NCBI GenBank assembly: GCA_003152795.1
Contig: PMBA01000217.1
Location: 1-8,056 of the forward strand
Direction: 5' to 3'
DNA from: Acidobacteriaceae bacterium
GTDB taxonomy: Bacteria > Acidobacteriota > Terriglobia > Terriglobales > Acidobacteriaceae
DNA length: 8,056 bases
Positions 1-8,056 of the stretch are shown piece after piece. A program made the translations under genes and the position numbers. A model generated the notes under the pieces. That model ran no database searches. It saw only the letters and a program-made list of their open reading frames with translations, and was not told where the DNA came from. How positions within the stretch are numbered: the stretch's first letter is position 1; each line of letters begins with the position of its first letter.

Positions 1-134
1 AGGAAATCCAGATACCGCTTGCCCTGGGAATCCCAGAGATATACCCCGCGCCCGCGCTCAAAAAGGATGGGTTGGCGCTCGTAGGTGGAAAGCAGGAGCT
101 TGGCTTCCCTGCGGGAGACCGAGGCGAGGCTCAT
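1..134 (-). CDS. argD: Acetylornithine aminotransferase, N-terminal 44 residues (partial)
   Basis: Reading leftward from the ATG at 134, 44 codons are visible before the window edge. The peptide has the opening shared by class-III PLP aminotransferases: a YERQPILFERG segment followed by GVYLWDSQGKRYLDF, which matches the usual ArgD start (NPxxFxRGxGxxLxDxxGkxYLDF). The family transfers an amino group from glutamate to N-acetylglutamate semialdehyde to give N-acetylornithine. The PLP lysine and the rest of the fold lie outside the window. The ATG overlaps the argB stop as ATGA (131-134), so translation is probably coupled. A GAGG lies 10 bases upstream (145-148), slightly far for a Shine-Dalgarno site. 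Fold family is clear; the ArgD assignment rests mainly on its place third in an argC-argB-argD operon, since related aminotransferases share this N-terminus. Confidence 0.85.
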   Translation of the reverse strand, partial: MSLASVSRREAKLLLSTYERQPILFERGRGVYLWDSQGKRYLDF

Positions 135-916
135 GCTCGCAGAACCTCGGTGCCGCATTCCAGCTTGGTGAAATAAAACAGGGGGAGCATTTCGACTTGG
201 GAAGCGGGCAGAATGCGTACGCGTCCCACGCCGCTCTTGAGCGCCTGGGTACAGGCTTCGAGCTTGGGCATCATCCCGCCGCTGACTACACATTCCTCAA
301 TGAGCCCGGCAACCTGTTTGGTGTCCAAGCGGGGCATCACCGCACCGTCGGCTTGCTTCACCCCGGCCACGTCGGTGAGAAAAATCAGCGCGTCGGCTTC
401 GCAGGCAATGGCGCATGCGGCCGCCATCTGGTCGGCATTCACGTTGTAATACTGCCCGTCGCCTCCTAACGCAAGCGACGAAAGCACGGGAATACCACCT
501 TCGGCCCAGATGGCTCTGAGCCAGCGCGGCTCCGAAAAACAGATCTCGCCAACAAACCCCAAGTCGTGTTCCGCGTCCTGTTTCTTGCGGGCTCGAAAGA
601 CCCCGCCGTCTCCGCCGCAGAGACCGATGGCGGGCTGTCCGGCCGCGCCAATCGCCGCCACCAGGCTTTTATTCACGATGCCGGCGAGCACCATCAGAGC
701 AACATCGCGGGTCTCGGCGTCGGTAACCCGCAGCCCGTGGACGAAGTCACTTTTTTTCCCCAGAAGTTCGAGAGTGCGGGTGAGGGCGCCGCCCCCGCCA
801 TGAACGACCGCGACCTGGTGTCCGTCGTGGGCGAGTTGCACTACCGCTTTCGCGCATTTCTGGAGAGTTGGTTTATCCTCCAGCGCCGCGCCACCGATCT
901 TGACCACAATTTTCAT
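131..916 (-). CDS. argB: Acetylglutamate kinase (NAGK), short form, 261 aa
   Basis: Phosphorylates N-acetyl-L-glutamate with ATP, the second step of arginine synthesis, in the cytoplasm. Visible amino acid kinase motifs are MKIVVKIGGAAL with Lys8 (residues 1-12), the glycine loop VHGGGGAL (38-45), YNVNADQMAA (157-166, acetylglutamate/nucleotide region), FLTDVAGV (179-186) and GGMMPKLEA with Lys218 (213-221). The reading frame stays open upstream to about 1483, but the true start is 916: it begins directly at the first beta strand, overlaps the argC stop as ATGA, and has GGAGG seven bases upstream. At 261 residues it has the length of the E. coli enzyme and lacks the N-terminal helix (about 25 or more residues) that arginine-inhibited hexameric NAGKs use; arginine insensitivity is therefore inferred. 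No frameshift or missing key residue is seen. Confidence 0.95.
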   Translation of the reverse strand: MKIVVKIGGAALEDKPTLQKCAKAVVQLAHDGHQVAVVHGGGGALTRTLELLGKKSDFVHGLRVTDAETRDVALMVLAGIVNKSLVAAIGAAGQPAIGLCGGDGGVFRARKKQDAEHDLGFVGEICFSEPRWLRAIWAEGGIPVLSSLALGGDGQYYNVNADQMAAACAIACEADALIFLTDVAGVKQADGAVMPRLDTKQVAGLIEECVVSGGMMPKLEACTQALKSGVGRVRILPASQVEMLPLFYFTKLECGTEVLRA

Positions 917-1971
917 TGCAGACCCTCCGCCTCGCCCCAGCCGTACATCAGGTTCATGTTCTGCACCGCTTGACCGGCGGCGCCTTTCAGCAGGTTGTCG
1001 AGGCAGGAAACCAGCACCAGCCGCCGGCCGTCGTGCGCCAGACAAAACCCGAGGTCGCAGTAGTTGGTGTGCACGGAGAACTGTATTTCCGGCAAACTTG
1101 GCGCCGGAAAGATGCGTACCCAGCGCTTGCCGTTGTAGAAACCCCGGAGACAATTTTGAATCTCCTCGGTCGTCATTTCGCGCTTCAGATTCACATAAAT
1201 CGTGGAGAGAATCCCGCGCGGGATGGGCAGGAGATGAGGAGTGAAAATCAACTGGCTGGAATTGAGCGCCAGTTGCTCGAGAATCTCGCCGGTGTGACGG
1301 TGTCCGAAGACGGAGTAGGCGGAAAAGTTGTCGGCCACCGAGACGAAGTGGGTGCGCGCGGTGGGTTCCTTGCCGGCGCCGGACACGCCCGACTTCGAAT
1401 CGGAAATGATGCCGCGATCGCAATCCACAAGGCCCGCCGATAGCAGAGGCGCCAGCGCGAGAATGACGGAAGTAGCGTAGCAACCCGGATTCGCCACCAG
1501 CGCGGCGCCCGGTATCCGGTCCGCATTCGGCTTCAGTTCAGGCAGACCGTACACGGCGCGCTCCGTCAGGTCCGCCGCAGTTTGGGCGTTGGCATCTTTG
1601 AAGCCGTAGATGGCACGATTCTGTTCCTGTTTCAGCCGCCAGGCGCCGCTAAGATCTACGATCCGCAACCCCCGCGAGAGCATCTCGGGAACAAGTTCGC
1701 GAGAAACGGCGTGCGGTGTAGCCAGGAATAAGAGCTCAACGCCATGCTGCTGCAATGCGGACCACGAGAACGGCTGGACCGGCGAATGTCCATTGCCGGA
1801 CGCGTTGGCGGAGGGGTTCGGTAATGGAGCAGCCGGCCCATCGTCAGTTTCCGCGCTGCGCCGCAAAAGCAAGGGCGCTTCGGTGCGCGGATGGCGGCCG
1901 AGAAGACGCGCGAGTTCGAGGCCGGAATAGCCGGTCGCGCCGAGAACCGCGGTTTTAAGCCTGGCCGTCAT
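913..1971 (-). CDS. argC: N-acetyl-gamma-glutamyl-phosphate reductase
   Basis: Reduces N-acetylglutamyl-5-phosphate with NADPH to the semialdehyde, the third step of arginine synthesis. The 352-residue protein opens with the Rossmann motif AVLGATGYSGLELARLL (8-24). It carries the active-site motif NPGCYATS with catalytic Cys164, the SGVSGAGKEP loop (194-203), GHRHTGEI (223-230, conserved substrate/acid-base His), and the C-terminal DNLLKGAAGQAVQNMN (325-340). Relative to typical ArgC it has a Pro/Ser/Asn/Gly-rich stretch at about residues 45-66, between the first beta-alpha units, that looks like an insertion. The ATG at 1971 agrees with the Rossmann N-terminus; upstream is only a purine-rich AAAGAAAA rather than a strong Shine-Dalgarno. 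It is the first gene of the argCBD operon, downstream of ARG boxes, and overlaps argB by four bases. No argJ separates it from argB, unlike the common argCJBD order. Confidence 0.96.
   Translation of the reverse strand: MTARLKTAVLGATGYSGLELARLLGRHPRTEAPLLLRRSAETDDGPAAPLPNPSANASGNGHSPVQPFSWSALQQHGVELLFLATPHAVSRELVPEMLSRGLRIVDLSGAWRLKQEQNRAIYGFKDANAQTAADLTERAVYGLPELKPNADRIPGAALVANPGCYATSVILALAPLLSAGLVDCDRGIISDSKSGVSGAGKEPTARTHFVSVADNFSAYSVFGHRHTGEILEQLALNSSQLIFTPHLLPIPRGILSTIYVNLKREMTTEEIQNCLRGFYNGKRWVRIFPAPSLPEIQFSVHTNYCDLGFCLAHDGRRLVLVSCLDNLLKGAAGQAVQNMNLMYGWGEAEGLQ
924..928 (-). promoter_or_regulatory. argB ribosome binding site
   Basis: On the minus strand this reads GGAGG, seven bases before the argB ATG and inside the last codons of argC. 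It decides the argB start, because the open frame extends far upstream of the ATG in a shadow frame of argC. Confidence 0.85.
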
Positions 1972-2021
1972 CAGATTTTCTTTTGTCTCGCCCCGTCTCT
2001 ACGGAGCCCCAAGTCCCCATT

Positions 2022-2059
2022 GAGGCATATTTATCCATCATTGTGCATAAATATTCATC
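2022..2059 (-). promoter_or_regulatory. Tandem ArgR operator (two ARG boxes)
   Basis: Two 18-bp near-palindromes lie at 2042-2059 and 2022-2039, separated by two bases (20 bp centre to centre, about two helical turns). On the minus strand the promoter-proximal box reads GATGAATATTTATGCACA: one perfect TGAAT half-site, an AT-only ATTT centre and an ATGCA half-site. The second reads GATGGATAAATATGCCTC and is weaker. This fits the ARG-box consensus (TGAAT, 4 A/T, ATTCA) and the usual paired arrangement bound by the hexameric arginine repressor ArgR/AhrC. The boxes overlap the -10 element and the predicted transcription start of argC, so arginine-bound ArgR would be expected to block RNA polymerase. 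No argR gene is in the window. Confidence 0.8.
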
Positions 2060-2088
2060 TATACTAACGGGTCTGGCTGAACTGTCAA
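2058..2088 (-). promoter_or_regulatory. Sigma-70-type promoter of argCBD
   Basis: The minus strand carries a perfect TTGACA (-35; plus-strand 2083-2088) and TATAGA (-10; 2058-2063) with a 19-bp spacer. An alternative -10, TAGTAT (2061-2066), gives a 16-bp spacer. Transcription would begin near 2050, leaving a leader of about 80 nt before argC. Overlap with the ARG boxes supports it as the regulated promoter. Which -10 is used is uncertain. Confidence 0.7.
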
Positions 2089-2100
2089 GTCGAAATCAAG

Positions 2101-2124
2101 ACCCCAGGCAAATCCGGGGTTTTT
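2101..2124 (+). terminator. Intrinsic terminator-like hairpin in the amt leader
   Basis: The stem is ACCCC-a-GG pairing with CC-GGGGT (2101-2108 with 2114-2120, one bulged A), around a five-base loop CAAAT, followed directly by five T (2120-2124). The shape is that of a rho-independent terminator reading toward amt. No plus-strand gene lies upstream of it in the window. It could insulate amt, end short divergent transcripts from the argC promoter, or act as an attenuator. Confidence 0.5.
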
Positions 2125-2216
2125 CAGCAGCGCAGGGCGGGACCAGCCCGCTCTCTAAACCTGGCGGCGGTCCACGTCATGAACAGTGCGGAAGCCGGTC
2201 CCCCGGGTCTTTGATA

Positions 2217-2243
2217 GCCCTGGTTTTATGATAGGGCCTTTTT
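2217..2243 (+). terminator. Weak terminator-like hairpin upstream of amt
   Basis: GCCCT (2217-2221) pairs with AGGGC (2233-2237) across an 11-nt loop and is followed by C and five T (2239-2243). The stem is only 5 bp with a large loop, so it is weak on its own. Its interest is that it is the second hairpin plus T-run on the same strand before amt. Confidence 0.25.
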
Positions 2244-2424
2244 GCAAGCTTTTCTGATGACTGCAAGAAGAAATTTCTATTGGACTCGGCGATTCGGCGG
2301 CATTTAGTGTGGGGAGCGATTGCAGCCCGCGAACTGGAGACTCGCGAAGACATTTCATGCCGTGTTTCACGCCGCCCTTCCCCACTCCGCATTATTCCGT
2401 GAGAATTGTCTACCCCCTAGAAAC

Positions 2425-2429
2425 AGGAG
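2425..2429 (+). promoter_or_regulatory. amt ribosome binding site
   Basis: AGGAG, seven bases before the ATG at 2437. It selects this start over the in-frame upstream codons back to 2320, which would put about 39 non-hydrophobic residues before the signal peptide. Confidence 0.8.
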
Positions 2430-2436
2430 CGACCCC

Positions 2437-4146
2437 ATGACGAAGCAAACGGAGAGGCACCTTCCGCGCCGGTCATCATCATCCGCATCGATTCTCGCCA
2501 GCCTTCTCGCTGCCGTAATGTTGGCGGCAGGGTTGGCTGCGCTGGCCACGCCCTGCTTTGCCGACGAACCGCCAAAACCCGATCCATCCGGCATCGCGAC
2601 GGGTGACAAAACGACCGCGGTGGACGCTGCCGGAAATCCGTTTGTCGTTCCCGAACCCACCGACAAGGCGGCCCCCGACTACGCGGCGAACAAGAAGGCG
2701 TTCGACGACTATCAGGCGCAGGCGGCGAAGGAACCGCTGGCGGTAAAGCTCGCCGACAGTGTGGGGCACGTCCGTGTGGCAACCAATTTTGCCTGGACGC
2801 TGAATACCGGCTACCTCGTGCTCTTCATGCAGGCCGGATTCGCCCTGTTGACCTGCGGGCTGGTGCGAAAAAAGAATGTCGCCCATTTGATGATGCTGAA
2901 TTTCGCCGCCTACGTGTTCGCCTTCCTCGCCTACTACGCCGTCGGATACGCGTTCCAGTTTGGAGCGGTTGCCATCAATGCCGCGCCCACCAACCTGGGC
3001 GGCATCCCGGGGCTGAACAAGTTTCTAATTGGCAGCGGGCAGTGGGGATTCGTGGGTGGAAAGGGCTTTTTTCTGGTGGGGCCCGCTTATGACAGCGCCA
3101 GTAACTGTTTAACGCTCTTCGAAGTTGTCTTCATGGAGACGGCCGGATACATCATCGTCGGCGCCATCTGCGAGCGCATTTCCTTCTGGGCCTTCCTGCT
3201 CTGTGAGCTTTTCATCGGCGCGATTCTTTACCCTGTTTCCGGCTGCTGGACCTGGGGCGGCGGTTGGCTCTCGCAAGTCGGATCGACGTTGAATCTTGGT
3301 CACGGGTATGTCGACTTCGCCGGCTCGACCGTCGTTCACGCGGTGGGCGGCTTCGCTGCCATGGCCCTGGCCATCATTCTGGGCCCGCGCCTGGGCAAAT
3401 ACGGGCCGGGCGGCAGGATCCGCGTCTTTCCCGCTCACAACATCGTGTATGTCGTGACGGGTACGTTCATTTTGCTCTTCGGTTGGATGGGCTTTAATCC
3501 CGGTTCCACGCTGGGAGCCACGGACCTTCGCATTTCCGTAGTTGCCGTGAACACCAATCTCGCCGCCGTCGCGGGCTCAGCCGCAGCCATGCTGGTGTGG
3601 TATTTTCTGTTCGGCAAACCGGATATCACGATGGCGTGCAATGGCATGCTTGCGGGACTGGTCGCGATCACCGCACCGTGCGCGTTTGTGTCTCCGACTT
3701 CAGCGGTAGTGATCGGCGCGCTGGCGGGATGCCTGGTTTGTGGCGGCGTTCTGTTCAACGACCGCTTCCTCAAAATCGATGATCCCTGTGGCGCGATTTC
3801 CGTACACGGATATTGCGGCTGGCTGGGCGCGGTCAGCGTGGGCGTCTTTGCCGACGGCGCTTACGGCGCGGGATGGAATGGGGTCGGCGCAACATCCTAT
3901 CTGGGCCGCTCGGGTCTGGGGGTCACGGGCTTGCTCCACGGCGATACGCGGCAGTTCTGGTGCCAACTTATGGGAGCGACCCTGTATGCGGCCTGGGCAT
4001 TCGGCGCAACTTATGCTGTCTTCTGGTCGGTCAACAAAGTGAAAAGCATGCGCGTGGCGCCCGAGGTGGAAGAAGAGGGTCTCGACGTTCCCGAGTTCGG
4101 GATGCCGGCGTATCCAGAGGACGCTATCGCCCCTGCCTCCTACTGA
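2437..4146 (+). CDS. amt: Ammonium transporter, Amt/MEP/Rh family, 569 aa, with signal peptide
   Basis: A cytoplasmic-membrane channel moving ammonium/ammonia into the cell. Residues 1-42 form a signal peptide: basic start with RR, hydrophobic core at about 18-38, likely cleavage after CFA42. A polar, probably periplasmic stretch of about 70 residues follows (43-115), longer than in E. coli AmtB. Then come the family's membrane segments, from NTGYLVLFMQAGFALL (123-138) to ATLYAAWAFGATYAVFW (514-530). Family landmarks are GAICERISFWAF (242-253), WGGG with Trp273, the signature DFAGSTVVH with Asp293 and first pore His301, FGWMGFNPGS (348-357), and SVHGYCG with second pore His457. The cytoplasmic tail ends GLDVPEFGMPAYPED, as in Amts controlled by PII. 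No glnK/PII gene adjoins it: it is divergent from argC and convergent with the phosphorylase. Length exceeds the usual 400-450 mainly through the N-terminal region and loops at about 176-225 and 476-508. Confidence 0.95.
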   Translation: MTKQTERHLPRRSSSSASILASLLAAVMLAAGLAALATPCFADEPPKPDPSGIATGDKTTAVDAAGNPFVVPEPTDKAAPDYAANKKAFDDYQAQAAKEPLAVKLADSVGHVRVATNFAWTLNTGYLVLFMQAGFALLTCGLVRKKNVAHLMMLNFAAYVFAFLAYYAVGYAFQFGAVAINAAPTNLGGIPGLNKFLIGSGQWGFVGGKGFFLVGPAYDSASNCLTLFEVVFMETAGYIIVGAICERISFWAFLLCELFIGAILYPVSGCWTWGGGWLSQVGSTLNLGHGYVDFAGSTVVHAVGGFAAMALAIILGPRLGKYGPGGRIRVFPAHNIVYVVTGTFILLFGWMGFNPGSTLGATDLRISVVAVNTNLAAVAGSAAAMLVWYFLFGKPDITMACNGMLAGLVAITAPCAFVSPTSAVVIGALAGCLVCGGVLFNDRFLKIDDPCGAISVHGYCGWLGAVSVGVFADGAYGAGWNGVGATSYLGRSGLGVTGLLHGDTRQFWCQLMGATLYAAWAFGATYAVFWSVNKVKSMRVAPEVEEEGLDVPEFGMPAYPEDAIAPASY

Positions 4147-4152
4147 ATCAGG

Positions 4153-4172
4153 GCCGGGCGGTGGCGCCCGGC
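4153..4172. terminator. Hairpin between convergent amt and phosphorylase genes
   Basis: A perfect 8-bp stem GCCGGGCG/CGCCCGGC with a GTGG loop starts six bases after the amt stop, in the 44-bp gap before the phosphorylase stop. It is followed by TCTCCGTC on the plus strand and no T-run on the minus strand, so it is not a canonical intrinsic terminator. A 3'-end stabilising or bidirectional role is inferred from its position. Confidence 0.5.
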
Positions 4173-4190
4173 TCTCCGTCAGGCACGCAT

Positions 4191-6878
<2,688 letters not shown>

Positions 6879-7343
6879 GTCTTGTCTCCATTTGCTTGAA
6901 TTCCCCCGCAACCCGTCTCAACCCGTCCGACACGAGGAAGGTTGTGGACAAACCATCCCCCACGGTCATTCTATCGGGTGAAAACGCAACTGCTCCACAT
7001 GGGATGCAGCACTGTTGATTACCTCGGTGCACACCGCATGGTCATGTTTTGTCGCCCCTCGCCCTGTTTCCCCACATAACCGAGTCCAGAGCTTGTTTCA
7101 TAAAACGGTTTCAAGTGGGACGGGCAGTTTCCGCGTCTTAATTGTGATGCATGCTCCAGAATCTAATGTCCGGTTCGCGCCAAGTCCAATTCGAATCGTT
7201 TATGGAGCGCATCACCCGGATACCGCCCACTCATCCTGACCGGCGCCTTATACTTTCAAGTTACACCTTTGGAAACATGCTGGTTGCGCACCCGCAAGCC
7301 GCGAGCGGGATTAGTTCCTTAATTCGCAGGAGAAGAGGACCCA
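6879..7343. other. Divergent intergenic region, phosphorylase / aldo-keto reductase
   Basis: No gene is supported here; the short open frames (for example 7015-7239, TTG start) have no family resemblance and no good ribosome site. Possible promoter fragments: TAGAAT on the minus strand (6968-6973) toward the phosphorylase, and TATACT on the plus strand (7249-7254) toward the reductase. Neither has a good -35. A small hairpin, TTGCG/CGCAA with a four-base loop (7284-7297) extended by GG/CC across one bulge, sits about 45 nt before the reductase start and may lie in its leader. I recognise no riboswitch or RNA gene. Confidence 0.5.
6885..6889 (-). promoter_or_regulatory. Candidate ribosome binding site for the phosphorylase
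   Basis: Minus-strand GGAGA six bases before the TTG at 6878. It is the best Shine-Dalgarno match near the 5' end and the reason for preferring this start over the TTG at 6911, which follows an in-frame TGA by only two codons. Confidence 0.5.
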
Positions 7344-8056
7344 ATGCAATACCGTCAACTCGGACGCACCGGTTGGAAGGTTTCGGACATCAGTTTTGGC
7401 ACGTGGGCGATCGGCGGCTCATGGGGAAGCGTTTCGGACGACGAATCTCTGGCCGCGCTGCACCAGGCGGTCGACTGCGGAGTGAATTTTCTCGATACCG
7501 CCGATGTGTATGGCAATGGGCGCAGCGAACGCTTGATTGCTGAACTGAAGAAGACCGCCAAGAGCGAGATTGTGGTGGCCACCAAAGCTGGCCGCCGTCT
7601 ACCGCGCCAGACCGTGGAAGGATACAGCCGCCAGAACCTGACCGGGTGGATCGAAGACAGCTTGCGGAATCTAGCGACCGACAGCCTCGATCTGCTTCAA
7701 CTGCATTGCCCGCCTGGCGAACTGTATGACGGTCCTGAAACCTTCGGTATTCTGGATGACCTGGTGCGGGCGGGCAAGATTCGCCACTACGGAGTAAGCG
7801 TCGAGAAAATCGATGAAGCGCTCAAGGCCCTCGAATTCCCCAACGTCCAGACGGTGCAGATAATTTTCAACTGTTTCCGGCAGCGTCCGGCAGAGCAGTT
7901 CTTCGCGCGAGCAAAAGAAAAGCGGGTAGGCATCCTCGCCCGCGTGCCGCTCGCCAGCGGCCTGCTGGCGGGAAAATTGCGCCGCGATACCACCTTCGCT
8001 CGGGACGACCACCGGAATTTCAATCGCCAGGGCCGAGCCTTCGATGTGGGAGAAAC
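7344..8056 (+). CDS. Aldo/keto reductase, truncated by window end
   Basis: NAD(P)H-dependent oxidoreductase of the AKR superfamily; 237 codons are visible of a usual 310-330. The start MQYRQLGRTGWKVSDISFGTW is the standard opening of the Tas/YajO-like bacterial AKRs. The catalytic tetrad is complete: Asp51 and Tyr56 in LDTADVYG, Lys81 in VVATKAG, and His121 in LLQLHCP. GKIRHYGVS and ARVPLASGLLAGK are the later cofactor-binding segments of the family. The start is supported by AGGAGAAGAGGA just upstream (GAGGA four bases, AGGAG eleven bases before ATG). Substrate cannot be deduced; these enzymes reduce varied aldehydes and ketones. It is divergent from the phosphorylase across a 465-bp gap, so a functional link with it is not indicated. 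The frame is open to the window edge without defects. Confidence 0.93.
   Translation, partial: MQYRQLGRTGWKVSDISFGTWAIGGSWGSVSDDESLAALHQAVDCGVNFLDTADVYGNGRSERLIAELKKTAKSEIVVATKAGRRLPRQTVEGYSRQNLTGWIEDSLRNLATDSLDLLQLHCPPGELYDGPETFGILDDLVRAGKIRHYGVSVEKIDEALKALEFPNVQTVQIIFNCFRQRPAEQFFARAKEKRVGILARVPLASGLLAGKLRRDTTFARDDHRNFNRQGRAFDVGE

Larger units (their letters stand above)
1972..2436. other. Divergent intergenic control region argC / amt
   Basis: This 465-bp gap separates two divergent genes and holds no convincing coding frame. Its argC-side half has the argC promoter and ARG boxes in an AT-rich island (about 2026-2066). The middle has two terminator-like hairpins on the plus strand (2101-2124, 2217-2243). 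The amt-side half has no strong promoter: I found no sigma-54 site with the GG-N10-GC spacing expected for a nitrogen-controlled gene, and only a weak sigma-70 candidate (TTGGAC at 2280-2285, TTTAGT at 2303-2308, 17-bp spacer). TGCAAG occurs twice 19 bp apart (2243-2248 and 2262-2267), which could be a protein-binding repeat or chance. Confidence 0.6.

Noticed and set aside
916..1483. Upstream extension of the argB frame to give a 450-residue protein.
   Set aside because: The extra residues are a shadow of argC with no domain resemblance. The ATG at 916 has GGAGG seven bases upstream and starts at the first kinase strand.
2137..2151. Short GCGGG/CCCGC inverted repeat in the amt leader.
   Set aside because: Five base pairs with no T-run in GC-rich DNA; likely chance.
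2210..2250. Possible sigma-54 or sigma-70 promoter for amt around TTGATA and TATGAT.
   Set aside because: The TTGATA to TATGAT spacing is only 10 bp, and the GG/GC pairs nearby do not have the 10-bp separation of a sigma-54 site.
2320..2436. A 39-residue upstream extension of amt.
   Set aside because: It would bury the signal peptide behind polar residues. The ATG at 2437 has AGGAG at ideal spacing.
7015..7239. A 74-codon frame starting with TTG in the gap before the aldo/keto reductase.
   Set aside because: No ribosome site, no recognisable motif, and composition like noncoding DNA; chance open frame.
7151..7543. A 130-codon plus-strand frame overlapping the start of the aldo/keto reductase.
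   Set aside because: It overlaps, in another frame, 200 bases of a gene with complete catalytic motifs, and shows no family features of its own.

Overview
The window is high-GC bacterial DNA with intact, tightly packed metabolic genes. I see no mobile elements, CRISPR, tRNA or rRNA. Gene order, base composition and protein style (argCBD operon with ARG boxes, a lone Amt with a long periplasmic N-terminus, a DUF3417-type alpha-glucan phosphorylase) would fit a soil member of the Acidobacteriota. That assignment is an impression, not a computed placement.

Layout, left to right. (a) 1-1971, minus strand: an arginine operon transcribed argC > argB > argD, each junction a 4-base ATGA stop/start overlap; argD runs off the left edge. 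(b) 1972-2436: a divergent control region. It holds a TTGACA-type promoter for argC, two tandem ArgR (ARG) boxes over its -10 and start region, and two terminator-like hairpins pointing toward amt. (c) 2437-4146, plus strand: an Amt-family ammonium transporter with a cleavable signal peptide. (d) 4147-4190: a short convergent gap with a perfect 8-bp GC hairpin. (e) 4191-6878, minus strand: a GT35 alpha-glucan (glycogen) phosphorylase carrying an N-terminal GAF sensor domain that resembles the GAF domain of PtsP (enzyme I-Ntr). (f) 6879-7343: a divergent intergenic region with no convincing gene. (g) 7344 to the right edge, plus strand: an aldo/keto reductase, truncated by the window end.

Taken together the genes concern nitrogen acquisition (Amt), nitrogen-rich amino acid synthesis (Arg) and release of stored carbon (glycogen phosphorylase). 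The most interesting item is the GAF-phosphorylase fusion. If its GAF domain reads a nitrogen signal, as PtsP GAF domains are reported to do for glutamine/2-oxoglutarate, the enzyme would couple glycogen breakdown directly to nitrogen status, next door to the ammonium channel. This is inference from domain architecture and neighbourhood. A second coherent picture is arginine control: argJ is absent between argC and argB, and the NAG kinase is the short form. Both point to a linear pathway repressed by ArgR at the promoter rather than by arginine inhibition of the kinase.
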